A program made the position numbers and the translations under genes. Below are positions 7,607 to 16,235 of a DNA stretch of 64,000 nt, piece by piece. Every line of letters begins with the position of its first letter. The first letter of the stretch is position 1. The stretch spans positions 1 through 64,000 of the forward strand of contig NZ_LNSG01000011.1 in assembly GCF_001468395.1 (NCBI RefSeq), read 5' to 3'. The notes beneath the pieces are model-generated. The model ran no database searches. It was given only the letters and a program-made list of their open reading frames with translations, and was not told the origin of the DNA. This stretch comes from Sphingopyxis sp. H073. Lineage in GTDB: Bacteria > Pseudomonadota > Alphaproteobacteria > Sphingomonadales > Sphingomonadaceae.

Positions 7607-8911
7607 GCGACGCATCAGGAAATAGATGGGAAGCCCCGCCGCGGTCATCGCCAGGCTCCACAAGCTCGCCTCCAGCCCGGCGCCGTAAAAAGCCCAGCAG
7701 CTATAGGCTGCACCGACGAGCGTGACCGCCGCGAAGCCCGGCGACACGCGCAGCTCGCCGCGATGTTCGAGCTTCAGTGCGGCGAGGCTGCCGACGACAT
7801 AGAGGATGATCGCCGTCGAGGTCGTTACCAGCACCATGAAGGTGAAGAGCCCGGCCAGTCCGCGCGAATAATTGGCGTAAACGACGAAGCTCGCGAGCGC
7901 GCTCGACAGGATCTGTGCGGCGAGGGGCGAGCCGAACCGGTTGTCGTGGCCGAGCAGCGACGGGAGAAGACGGCGGTGCGCCAGTTCGCGGGGAATCTCG
8001 CCCTGTAGCAGGACGAAGCCGTTGAGCGCGCCGAGCGCGGCGATCGCAGCGAAGATCGCGACGACGTCACCCGCCGTCGGGCTTACAAAGGCGCCGAAGA
8101 AGGTCGCATAGGCCGCGTTGGACTGCTGGAGCGTGTCGACCGGCAGCAGCAAGGTCACCGCGGTGCAGGAGAGGAGGTAAAGCAGGCCGGTCGCCGCCGC
8201 CGCGATTAATGTCGCGCGCGGGATCGTGCGTTCGGGATCCCTTACGCGATCGCCGACAATTGCCGCGCTTTCGAAGCCGAGCAGCGCGAACAATGTCAGC
8301 GTCGCGGCGCCGCTGATCGCCGACAGGCTGACCGGCGCGGTGTGTGCCATCCCCTCGACGCGCGCCTCACCCGTACCGAGCAGCCATAGCGCGACGCCGA
8401 TGGCTCCGATAACCGGCACCAGCTTTAGCAGGAGCGTGATTACCTGCGTATTCCCCGCACGCCGCACGCCGGTGAGGTTGATCAGCGTAAAGAACCACAA
8501 AAAGCCGATCGCAAGCAGCGCCGCGAGTGGCCCCTTCTCCCCCAGCCGCGGGGCAACGACGGACAGGTTGCTGATCGCCGCAACCGCCAGCGTCGCGTTG
8601 GCGGTCCAGCAGCTGATCCAGTAGCTCCACGCGACGATGAAACCGACCCCGGGACCGAAGGCCGCATTGGCATAGGTGAAGGCCGCACTGCCGCCCGGCA
8701 GGCGGCGCGACAGGCGCGCAAAGATCAGCGCGAGGCACAGCGTTCCGGTGATCGTCACGCCCCAGCCGATCACGGCGTTCCACCCGAGCGGGGCAAGGTC
8801 GCGCGGGAGCAGGAACACCCCCGACCCGATCATATTGCCCATGCCGAGCGCGATGCACATCAAAAGGCCGAGCTTTTGGCCCGGCCTTTCGATTGGGTTG
8901 GCGGTTTGCAC
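7568..8911 (-). CDS. APC-superfamily amino acid/polyamine permease, about 447 aa
   Basis: The protein has about twelve hydrophobic segments. The first ends in GNMIGSGVFLLP, the unwound helix 1 motif of AdiC/YjeH-type amino acid transporters. I place the start at the GTG at 8911, five bases after the TonB receptor stop. An ATG far upstream would lie deep inside the receptor gene. No good ribosome site is visible, so translation may depend on coupling to the receptor. The pairing of an outer-membrane receptor with an inner-membrane permease suggests one uptake route for an amine- or amino-acid-like compound. Its 3' end overlaps the CrtI-like gene. Confidence 0.82.
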   Translation of the reverse strand: MQTANPIERPGQKLGLLMCIALGMGNMIGSGVFLLPRDLAPLGWNAVIGWGVTITGTLCLALIFARLSRRLPGGSAAFTYANAAFGPGVGFIVAWSYWISCWTANATLAVAAISNLSVVAPRLGEKGPLAALLAIGFLWFFTLINLTGVRRAGNTQVITLLLKLVPVIGAIGVALWLLGTGEARVEGMAHTAPVSLSAISGAATLTLFALLGFESAAIVGDRVRDPERTIPRATLIAAAATGLLYLLSCTAVTLLLPVDTLQQSNAAYATFFGAFVSPTAGDVVAIFAAIAALGALNGFVLLQGEIPRELAHRRLLPSLLGHDNRFGSPLAAQILSSALASFVVYANYSRGLAGLFTFMVLVTTSTAIILYVVGSLAALKLEHRGELRVSPGFAAVTLVGAAYSCWAFYGAGLEASLWSLAMTAAGLPIYFLMRRSAPAWREEAPIA

Positions 8912-8916
8912 GGCGA

Positions 8917-11304
8917 TCAGAACTTGGCGCCAGCCTTCAATCCGAAAATTCTCGGCTTCGTAGGATAGAGCCTGGCGTAGGAACCGCAGATGCTTGGCGC
9001 GCAGGTGACGTTTTTGCTGAGAATTCCCCGTTCGTCGAAGATGTTCTGAACATAGGCGCCGATCGAATAGTTGCCCCATTCGTAGCCGAGAGAGAAGTCG
9101 GCGGTCACGAAGCCCTCCGTCGGTCCGATCGCCGTTGCGTCGGCGGGCACCAGGGATGAGATCGTCCCGCTTTGATAATTGACCCCGGCCTGGACATAAG
9201 CCTCGTTCTGGCCGAACCGGAAGACATAGCGGGCACTGCCGTTAACCTTCACCTTCGGCGTAACCGGCAAGCGCGAACCCGACGCCGCGATGATCGAACC
9301 ACCATTCGCGGGATCGCACCCGTTGATGACATCGCAGAACGGCTTGGTGAGTTTCGCGTCGACATAGGTGCCGGATGCGGCAAGCGTCAGGTCCCCGAGC
9401 CGCCAGTTGATATCGGCTTCGATCCCGCGCGATCGTGCCGCCCCCGCGTTGACGGTGTAGAAAATCCCCAGAAGACCGGGAAGGCTATATTGAACATCCT
9501 TCCACTCTTCCCAGAAGAGCGCACCGTTGATTCGGAGTTTCCGGTCAAAAAATTGCGTTTTCCAACCGATTTCATAGTTGGTCAGCGTGTCGGCCTGGTA
9601 AGGCGGGATGCTTTGAAGCTGCCCCAGTGCGAAGGCGTCGCGGTTGTTGCCGCCGGGCCTGAAACCGGTCGAATAGGTCGCATAGAGCATACGGTCGTCG
9701 TCGACCTTCCACGTCAGGTTGACCTTGTGGGTCTCGCCGCTTTCGACATATTTCTTGTCGATGTTGGGGCATTCCTGCGCCGTCGTGCCGGTGCATCCAA
9801 AGACGGTGATCTGGCGGTCGACGGCGCCCGCACCGCCCGAAAACCCTTCGAGCGTATTGTGCGCGATGAAACCGCGGATACCGCCGAGCAGGGTGAGGTT
9901 GGGCAGAATGTCGAAAGCCGCCTCGCCGAACACCGCATAGTCGCGGTCGACGCGGTGAATTTCGGTGTAGAAGACATCGTTTGGACCGCCGCCGGGGACT
10001 GGCGGGCTGAACGGGGCAACGGCGTCGCTGAGCCCCTCCGTAATATATTCGGCGATGCGATCGTCGACCTGGCGCTGCATGAAGATGCCGGCCGTCATGC
10101 GGAAACGATCCGCGGCGGGCGAGCTTACGCGCAGTTCATGCGCCATTTTCTCATATTTGTCGAAGCCGCGAACCGTCTGGGTCGGATCAATGTCGTTGCC
10201 CTGGCTGTCGACCAGATAATTATAGTCGACATAACTGTCATAGGCGACGTTGAAGTAGGAATAGTCGGCGAAGCTGTCGAACTTGCGGTTGAAATAGGAC
10301 CCCGAATAGGTCACGTCCCAGTCGCTGAGCTTGCCCTGGATCGTGAGCGACGCGAGATACCATTTGTCGAGCGTCCGGCTGGGCACGAAGTCGTGGTTTT
10401 CGAGATCGCCCGCGCGCGGATCGAACAGGAACTGGCCGTTCGTCTTTTGATGCTGATAGATCAAGGCCGGCGTCACCGTCCAGTCATCGTCGAGCTCGAT
10501 TCCCAGAGCGGCGCGGCCGCCATAGGTTTCGACATCATTGTAATCATCCTCGGCCAAGTCGGCGTTGGAAATGGTCAGGGGCGCGTCGCCGCCGGTCGTC
10601 GTGTTGGGGCGCAAATAGGTTCGGGTGGCGAGGGTGTTGTCGATATAGCCGCCCTCGCGTTCGTAGAAGCCCATCACGCGCAGCGCCATGCGGTCATTGA
10701 GTGGCAGGTTTACATAGCCTTCGAGCGAGCCGCCGAAGTCGCCATCGCCATATTTGTTGACTTCGGCGTCGACCGAACCCGAGAAGCCGCTTGTATCGGG
10801 CTTGTTGGTGATGAGCCGCAGCGTACCGGACAGCGAACTGGCGCCATAAAGCGTACCTTGTGGGCCAGCGAGCGCTTCGACGCGCGCCATGTCATACGCG
10901 TGGATGTCGACCGAGCTGAAGATGGTCGTGACGGGAATTTCGTCGATGTAGAGACCGCTGCCGGGAAGTGGTCCCGAAGCGAGGCCGTCGCCGCCGGTTG
11001 CAATGCCGCGGAAATAAAGCTGCGACTGTCCGGGGCCGAAGGACTGATAGCTAACGCTGGGAAGCAGCTTCACATAGTCGTCGAAGCGCGAAACCTGATT
11101 TTGCTCAAGCGCGTCGGACGTCAGCGCCGTGATGCTGATCGGTACGTCCTGAATATTCTGTTCGCGCTTGTTCGCGGTGACGACAATTTCGTTGCCGTCG
11201 TCGGCATTGGCCTGCTGGGCCATGGCGACGCCCGATGTGCAAAGCATCGTCGTAGCCAGCAGCATGCCGCCGGCTTTTGTAATAGTCTTGTTGGACAATC
11301 GCAT
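8917..11304 (-). CDS. TonB-dependent outer-membrane receptor, 795 aa
   Basis: A signal peptide ends at about AMA/QQ (residues 29/30). The TonB box region is NEIVVTANKREQ (38-49), followed by the plug domain (NIQDVPISITALTSDAL onward) and a 22-strand-type barrel ending in a C-terminal Phe (AGAKF). Such receptors import siderophores, vitamins, glycans or aromatic compounds; the plug does not tell which. The start is supported by GAGGGGG seven bases upstream of the ATG. Two palindromes lie 47-126 bp upstream, so it is probably regulated. It is followed by the permease in the same direction and preceded by a TPR-sulfotransferase gene, a common neighbour of such receptors in sphingomonads. Confidence 0.93.
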   Translation of the reverse strand: MRLSNKTITKAGGMLLATTMLCTSGVAMAQQANADDGNEIVVTANKREQNIQDVPISITALTSDALEQNQVSRFDDYVKLLPSVSYQSFGPGQSQLYFRGIATGGDGLASGPLPGSGLYIDEIPVTTIFSSVDIHAYDMARVEALAGPQGTLYGASSLSGTLRLITNKPDTSGFSGSVDAEVNKYGDGDFGGSLEGYVNLPLNDRMALRVMGFYEREGGYIDNTLATRTYLRPNTTTGGDAPLTISNADLAEDDYNDVETYGGRAALGIELDDDWTVTPALIYQHQKTNGQFLFDPRAGDLENHDFVPSRTLDKWYLASLTIQGKLSDWDVTYSGSYFNRKFDSFADYSYFNVAYDSYVDYNYLVDSQGNDIDPTQTVRGFDKYEKMAHELRVSSPAADRFRMTAGIFMQRQVDDRIAEYITEGLSDAVAPFSPPVPGGGPNDVFYTEIHRVDRDYAVFGEAAFDILPNLTLLGGIRGFIAHNTLEGFSGGAGAVDRQITVFGCTGTTAQECPNIDKKYVESGETHKVNLTWKVDDDRMLYATYSTGFRPGGNNRDAFALGQLQSIPPYQADTLTNYEIGWKTQFFDRKLRINGALFWEEWKDVQYSLPGLLGIFYTVNAGAARSRGIEADINWRLGDLTLAASGTYVDAKLTKPFCDVINGCDPANGGSIIAASGSRLPVTPKVKVNGSARYVFRFGQNEAYVQAGVNYQSGTISSLVPADATAIGPTEGFVTADFSLGYEWGNYSIGAYVQNIFDERGILSKNVTCAPSICGSYARLYPTKPRIFGLKAGAKF

Positions 11305-11350
11305 ATCAGACCCCCTCGCATACGCCGATGCGTCATTAGCCGCGAGGTCT

Positions 11351-11377
11351 TGATCGAACGCAAGGATTGTTCGATCA
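11351..11377. promoter_or_regulatory. Palindrome with 9-bp perfect arms upstream of the TonB receptor
   Basis: TGATCGAAC (11351-11359) is exactly inverted at 11369-11377 with a 9-base spacer, placing the half-sites about 1.7 helical turns apart. It lies 47 bases upstream of the receptor ATG, where an operator or activator site would sit. No regulator gene is adjacent, so the binding protein is unknown. Confidence 0.5.
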
Positions 11378-11408
11378 GCAACTTATGGTGCGGCGCGAAA
11401 TAATATGC

Positions 11409-11430
11409 ATTGTTGCCGAATAGCAACAAT
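11409..11430. promoter_or_regulatory. Palindrome with 8-bp arms, distal upstream site of the TonB receptor
   Basis: ATTGTTGC (11409-11416) and GCAACAAT (11423-11430) flank six bases. It lies between the end of the sulfotransferase gene (11463) and the receptor. It could be a second operator or a weak terminator of the sulfotransferase transcript. The short A/T run beside it is not a convincing terminator tract. Confidence 0.4.
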
Positions 11431-11462
11431 TTTGCGGCGCACTTGTGACCGGAAGAAACGGC

Positions 11463-13058
11463 TCAGGCGGGATAATCGTCGACCACGTCGCCCAGCGCAT
11501 CGCGAAGGGGCTGAAGGTAGGCTCGGTACCGTTTCCAGGCACCGACGCCTTCGCGGTTGATCGGCCGCCGCACCTGTTCGGAACTGGCCGTCTGGACGGC
11601 ACGGCCATTTTCGTGGAACCGCAGGCATGCAGGGTCGTAATCGAGCCCGATGTGGGCAAGCAGCGACCGCACTTCCGCCTCCGGATCGTCGAGCAGCCGT
11701 TCGTGAAAAACGCGATGGATACGCCCCGGAAGCACCGCGTCGAAATGATCCATCAGCGCGACATAGTCGGCATAGTAACGGCCAAGATCAACGAGGTCGT
11801 AGGAGAAGCCCTGGCCGCGCGCGAAATGCTGCCGAAAGTTGGAGAAGCAGCAGTCGAGCGGGTTACGGCGCGCGTCGATGATTCGCGCGTTCGGCAGGAT
11901 GAGATGAATGAAGCCGGCATGAAGCCAGTTGTTCGGCAGCTTGTCGATGAACAGCGGCTTGTCCGATTTGCGATGGACACGCGTGCGATCGAGATATTCC
12001 GAGCCGAGAGCGGCCAGCGTCGCCGCATCCATGCCGACGATCCCGCCATGCGCGGCCTTTGCGCGCGCTGCGATGACGGGGAGGTCGGGCAACTCCATGG
12101 TGCCTTCGATCGCCGGGTGGCTCGCCAGTATCTGTTCGATCAACGTCGATCCCGCGCGCGGCATGCCAAGCACGAAGATCGGATCAGACGCGGGCGTCCC
12201 GACGCCCGCGCGGGCCGACAGAAATTCGGGTGTGAACAGGCCGATCGCCCGATCGACCTGTGCGCGCGTATCATCGCGATCATAGTCGACCAGCGGTCGG
12301 CGGAGACGGTTGCCTTCGGCATAGTGGGCAAAAGCTGCGGCGACATCGTCCGCATCGTCATGGGCCTTGCCCAGCGCGAAATGGAGATGGAAGCGATCTT
12401 CGTCGGTCAGGGTGGAGCCAGCGAGGGCGTCGGTCATGGCCGCGATGTCCGCCGCGCTGAATCGCACCGTCTTCAGATTGGCCAAGCTCCACCACGCTTC
12501 ACCAAGGCCGGGTTGCAGGTCGATCGCGCGGCGATAGGCCGATATGGACTCCGGCTGGCGACCGACGGTTTTGAGCATGTGTCCGTAAGACATCCAGATC
12601 TTCGGATGGTCGGCGCGCTTTTCGAGCACCGATGCATAGATTTCCAACGCCTCGTCATATTCGCCGATCCGGCCGAGTGCCGCGGCGCGCAGATTGGCAT
12701 TTGCCATCCGGCCCGGGTCGGCGGCCGCGATTTCGTCGAGGATGGGGATCGCTTCCGCCGACCGCGCCTGTTTGTGCAGGACCATCGCGAGGTTCGACTT
12801 GGCGGTCAGGAAATCGGGTGCTAGCTCGACGGCCCGGCGAAGCAGCTTCTCCGCGTCCTGCATGCGGCCGATTCGCCCTGCCAGTTCAGCCAGCATGCGC
12901 ATGGCGACGACGTCAAACGGATTCTGCCTGAGCCGGCCCTTGAGAAGCGGCTCGGCATCGTGGAGGCGGTTTTCGGCGAGCGCCTCGGCGGCCGAAAGCA
13001 TCGCCGGGTTGCGCATCGCGGCGTCAATGGCTTGCTGCGCGGTGGTCGCGCCGATCAT
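11463..13058 (-). CDS. TPR-repeat sulfotransferase-domain protein, 531 aa
   Basis: The N-terminal half (about residues 20-250) is a series of tetratricopeptide repeats. The C-terminal half is a sulfotransferase domain with the PAPS-binding loop VLGMPRAGSTLIEQIL (296-311) and the downstream DARRNPLDCCFSNF segment typical of the 3'-phosphate site. It should transfer a sulfo group from PAPS to an unknown acceptor, with the repeats recruiting it. It has no signal peptide, so it is probably cytoplasmic. Its ATG overlaps the stop of the DsbA-like gene (TCAT at 13055-13058), and it precedes the TonB receptor in the same direction. No cys or PAPS genes are near. Confidence 0.88.
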   Translation of the reverse strand: MIGATTAQQAIDAAMRNPAMLSAAEALAENRLHDAEPLLKGRLRQNPFDVVAMRMLAELAGRIGRMQDAEKLLRRAVELAPDFLTAKSNLAMVLHKQARSAEAIPILDEIAAADPGRMANANLRAAALGRIGEYDEALEIYASVLEKRADHPKIWMSYGHMLKTVGRQPESISAYRRAIDLQPGLGEAWWSLANLKTVRFSAADIAAMTDALAGSTLTDEDRFHLHFALGKAHDDADDVAAAFAHYAEGNRLRRPLVDYDRDDTRAQVDRAIGLFTPEFLSARAGVGTPASDPIFVLGMPRAGSTLIEQILASHPAIEGTMELPDLPVIAARAKAAHGGIVGMDAATLAALGSEYLDRTRVHRKSDKPLFIDKLPNNWLHAGFIHLILPNARIIDARRNPLDCCFSNFRQHFARGQGFSYDLVDLGRYYADYVALMDHFDAVLPGRIHRVFHERLLDDPEAEVRSLLAHIGLDYDPACLRFHENGRAVQTASSEQVRRPINREGVGAWKRYRAYLQPLRDALGDVVDDYPA

Positions 13059-14659
13059 GCCTTCGATCGCGCCTTGGCGATCGCGCGGCGCAGCGCGTCA
13101 TAACCGACCTGGCCCTGGAACAGCTGGTCGCCGACGATCCAGGTCGGGGTCGCGTTTAGCTGCAACTGCGTCGCGAGCGCGAGGTTCGAATCGATCTCGC
13201 GCTGGAACAAGGCCTCGTTCGCGGTCGCGTCGGCGCTGCCGTCGGTGACTACGCCGGCGCGCGAGGCGGCGGACGCGATCGCCGACGGGTCGAGCGACGA
13301 CGCCTGGAACATTGCGTGGTGGAAGGCGTCATATTTGCCTTGCCGCGCGGCGGCGAGCGCCATGATCGCGGCGTCGCGGCTCTGCGGCGAGATGATCGGC
13401 AGTTCGCGAAACACGACCTTCAGCCGCTTGTCTTCGCGGATCAGCCGGTCAACGTCGGGAACGCTCGCGCGGCAGAAGCCGCAGGCATAGTCGGTGAAGA
13501 CGACGAGGGTAACGTCGCCGTCGGCATTGCCAGCCCAGGCACCGGCATAGGGCTTCTCGAGCGCCGGACGCACCGCGTCGACGGCCTTCGCCATTTCCTT
13601 GTTCCGCTGCGCCTCGAAGGCTTCGGGCACGATCTCGGGGTGCGCGCGAATATAGTCGGCGACGATCGTCTCGACCTCGCTCTTGCTCATGCCTCCGCCG
13701 AAGCGGCCGCCGAGCCAGAAGGTCGCGCCAAGCAGCAACAGCGCGCCGAGCGCAACTGCCCAGAGCGGCGCAGGCAGAGTGGGCGCCGCGGAGGCGGGAC
13801 GCGACGCTGCCGGACGATAGGGCGTGCGCTCGTCATCGGCCGGCCCCGAAACCGACGGCGGCGGCGCTGCCGAAGCAGCCTTGGTCCTCGCTGATTTCGC
13901 GGGACGCCGCGCAGCTGCCTCAATCGATTCGCCAGCGAACAGCGGCAGATCGGGAGCCGCTGCCGGCGCCTCGGCGATGCGAGCCCCGGCTTCTTCGCGG
14001 GCGAGCAGTTGCTCGAGCCCCGACGGCGGCGGTGCCAGTTCCTCGCGCGGTGCGGGCCGCAGCTTGGTCGCGGCGCCGCCGATCCCGTCGCGGATCGTTT
14101 CGCCGCCGGCCCGCGCGGCGTTGCCGATGCCGGCCTTCGCCTTGTCGGCAACCTCGCCGAGCCCGCGCCCGGCCTCTCGCGACAATCGCGAAACCTTGTC
14201 GCCGATCGCCATCTTGTCCCACGCCTCGCCGCTCGCGCGGGCGGCGGCACGGCTCGCTTTCGCCGATCCGCGCCCCACCGCGCGGGCGGCGCGGGCGGTC
14301 AGTTCACCGGTTTTCGCGGCAAGTTCGCGCGAACGGCGCGGGATTTCCATCGCTTCGACACGTGCAGGAATGTCGGCCCGCTCGCCGACGTCGATCGTCC
14401 AGTCGGCGAAGGCTTCGGCGCCGTCGCGGATGCGGTCCCACAGGTTCGCGGCCCCTGCCTTGATCGCTTCGGGTTTGACCAGCGGGTCGCGCGGCTTGTC
14501 GCCCGCCCTGTAGCGCGCGAGGTCGATGCCGACCGGCGGTTCGTCCTTCGGCTTTGCCAATCCGCCCTGGTCAAGCGTGTCGCGCATGGGTGCGCTCCCG
14601 GGCGTCGGGGCCGGGTCGCGCAGCCACGGCTGGTAATAATCGTCTTTCCTGTCAGTCAC
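13055..14659 (-). CDS. DsbA-family thiol oxidoreductase with long N-terminal extension, 534 aa
   Basis: The C-terminal 200 residues form a DsbA-like thioredoxin domain with active site CGFC (393-396) and a cis-Pro in NATPTWIVG. Before it come a transmembrane helix (about 298-319) and a helical stalk (324-370) resembling the oligomerising region of ScsC-type proteins. The first 297 residues precede the membrane helix and have no signal peptide, so they should be cytoplasmic. They are Ala/Arg/Gly-rich with repeated amphipathic helices (about 110-200), then a Pro/Ala linker. The start is GTG at 14659, with AAGGG upstream. It sits between the M48 protease and the sulfotransferase. The fusion is unusual for DsbA. 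Confidence 0.8.
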   Translation of the reverse strand: MTDRKDDYYQPWLRDPAPTPGSAPMRDTLDQGGLAKPKDEPPVGIDLARYRAGDKPRDPLVKPEAIKAGAANLWDRIRDGAEAFADWTIDVGERADIPARVEAMEIPRRSRELAAKTGELTARAARAVGRGSAKASRAAARASGEAWDKMAIGDKVSRLSREAGRGLGEVADKAKAGIGNAARAGGETIRDGIGGAATKLRPAPREELAPPPSGLEQLLAREEAGARIAEAPAAAPDLPLFAGESIEAAARRPAKSARTKAASAAPPPSVSGPADDERTPYRPAASRPASAAPTLPAPLWAVALGALLLLGATFWLGGRFGGGMSKSEVETIVADYIRAHPEIVPEAFEAQRNKEMAKAVDAVRPALEKPYAGAWAGNADGDVTLVVFTDYACGFCRASVPDVDRLIREDKRLKVVFRELPIISPQSRDAAIMALAAARQGKYDAFHHAMFQASSLDPSAIASAASRAGVVTDGSADATANEALFQREIDSNLALATQLQLNATPTWIVGDQLFQGQVGYDALRRAIAKARSKA

Positions 14660-14715
14660 TTGTCGCCCTTGTGCATCGCCGACGGCGATGCGTCCCCATC
14701 GTATCTCGTTCGAAT

Positions 14716-16119
14716 CTAGCGTCTTTTGCGCGCCTGTTCCACCTCGGCGCGCGACACCAGCGCAATATCCTGTGCACGGATCCAGTCGGGCGACCCTTCG
14801 GCCAACCCCTGCATCGCGGTTTCGGCATTACGCAGCGCCAGCGCCGACTGTCCACCCTCAAGGCTGTAACGCTCGGCCGAAGCGAGAGCCGCGCGCGGCT
14901 GATCGCCCTTGCTCGCGTAGACGATGCCGAGTTGGTACCAAGCGAAAGGATTCTGGTTGTCGAGCGCAACCGCGGTCTTGAGCACCTTTTCCGCTTCCGC
15001 GAAATTGCCGGGATCTTCGGTCGCGATAAGTGCGTGGCCGAGCGTTGCGGCGATCAGCGGTTGCGAGCGCGAGTTGGCCACCGCCTCGCGCAACGGCGGA
15101 ATCGCGTCCTTCGGCCGCCCCGATTCAAGCAGGACCTGTCCTTCGAGCTCGAGGAAATAGGGGTCGTGCGGGTTGCTTTTCAGCAACCCTTTGACCTCGC
15201 CGAGCGCCTTATCCGGGTAAGCGGTCTTGTGCCAGGCATAGGCGCGGGCGTAGCGCGCCGGGATGCTCGTGTCGCTTTCAGGATATTTGCGCAAGGTACG
15301 GTCGGGGTCGGCGATATAGCCCGACAGTTTCGCCTTGATCCGCTGGAAACGCGCCTCGATCGCCGGGTCGGCGGGTTTGCTCCACGCCGGGTCGACGACA
15401 TAGACTTCGCGTAGCGCCTGGATGCGATCGCCCGACATCGGGTGGGTACGACCATAGGCCTGATCGTCGTCCTGCTTGATGCCATAGCGGAACTCGAGAT
15501 TCTGAAGCTTCTTGAAGAAGGCGAGGCTGCCGCGACCGCTGATCCCGGCCTTCGACAGATATTGCGCGCCCGCCGCGTCGGCGGTCGATTCCTGGACGCG
15601 GGTGAAGGCGAGATATTTGCCGAGCGCGGCCTGCTGGCCCGCCATCAAGATACCCATGCCGGCCTCGCCGCCGCCCGCCGCCATCGCCGCTGCGCCGAGC
15701 AGCAGGCTGAGAAGCGAAATGCCGGTCGCGGTTTTGGCCCCCTCGCTCGCGCGGATCGCGTGGCCGCCCATGATGTGCCCGAGTTCGTGCGCGAGCACGC
15801 CCTGCACTTCTTCGGCACTGTCGGCAGCCTCGATCAGTCCGCTGAAGACATAAATGTCCTGGCTGCCCGCGACGAAGGCGTTGATGCTGCGGTCGCCGAG
15901 CAGGTGAACACGCACCTGCCCCGGCTGAAGCCCCGCCGCGACGAGCAGCGGATCCATCATGTCCTGGAACAGCGCCTCGGTCTCGGCATCGCGCAGGATC
16001 GACTGCGCCATTGCGGGCCGCACGGCAACGGCGACCATCGCCACCAAGGTCAAGAGGATGCGCGGCAACGCACGAAGGCCATGCGCCCGGAGCGCCTTGT
16101 ACGACGGGGAAGCGGTCAT
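14716..16119 (-). CDS. M48-family zinc metalloprotease with TPR region (BepA-like), about 467 aa
   Basis: A signal peptide (about residues 1-40, ending AMAQS) precedes a peptidase M48 domain with the zinc motif HELGH (111-115) and the downstream glutamate region ESTADAAGAQYLS. Tetratricopeptide-like repeats make up the C-terminal third. This layout matches BepA/YfgC, a periplasmic protease-chaperone that monitors LptD and BAM assembly. I chose the ATG at 16119, which gives a normal signal peptide. An in-frame ATG at 16164 would add 15 residues and cannot be excluded, since neither has a clear ribosome site. It lies downstream of rne on the same strand and upstream of the DsbA-like gene, so an envelope quality-control role fits. 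Confidence 0.85.
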   Translation of the reverse strand: MTASPSYKALRAHGLRALPRILLTLVAMVAVAVRPAMAQSILRDAETEALFQDMMDPLLVAAGLQPGQVRVHLLGDRSINAFVAGSQDIYVFSGLIEAADSAEEVQGVLAHELGHIMGGHAIRASEGAKTATGISLLSLLLGAAAMAAGGGEAGMGILMAGQQAALGKYLAFTRVQESTADAAGAQYLSKAGISGRGSLAFFKKLQNLEFRYGIKQDDDQAYGRTHPMSGDRIQALREVYVVDPAWSKPADPAIEARFQRIKAKLSGYIADPDRTLRKYPESDTSIPARYARAYAWHKTAYPDKALGEVKGLLKSNPHDPYFLELEGQVLLESGRPKDAIPPLREAVANSRSQPLIAATLGHALIATEDPGNFAEAEKVLKTAVALDNQNPFAWYQLGIVYASKGDQPRAALASAERYSLEGGQSALALRNAETAMQGLAEGSPDWIRAQDIALVSRAEVEQARKRR

Positions 16120-16235
16120 CGCCGACTGTCTCGCGCCGCGCGCCTGAACCTCGAGTGAAGCCATGGAAGGCTTATTGGGGTTCAGCGCGCGCGGACGCAA
16201 GGTCAGCGTGTCGTTTCTGCGGTCAACCGCGTCGA

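Noticed and set aside
9172-11403. Long plus-strand frame opposite the TonB receptor
   Set aside because: The receptor has a signal peptide, TonB box and C-terminal Phe. The antisense product has none of the features of a real protein.
14700-14720. tRNA-like T-loop (GTTCGAATC)
   Set aside because: It lies between two protein genes with no matching acceptor, D or anticodon stems, so it is a chance match.
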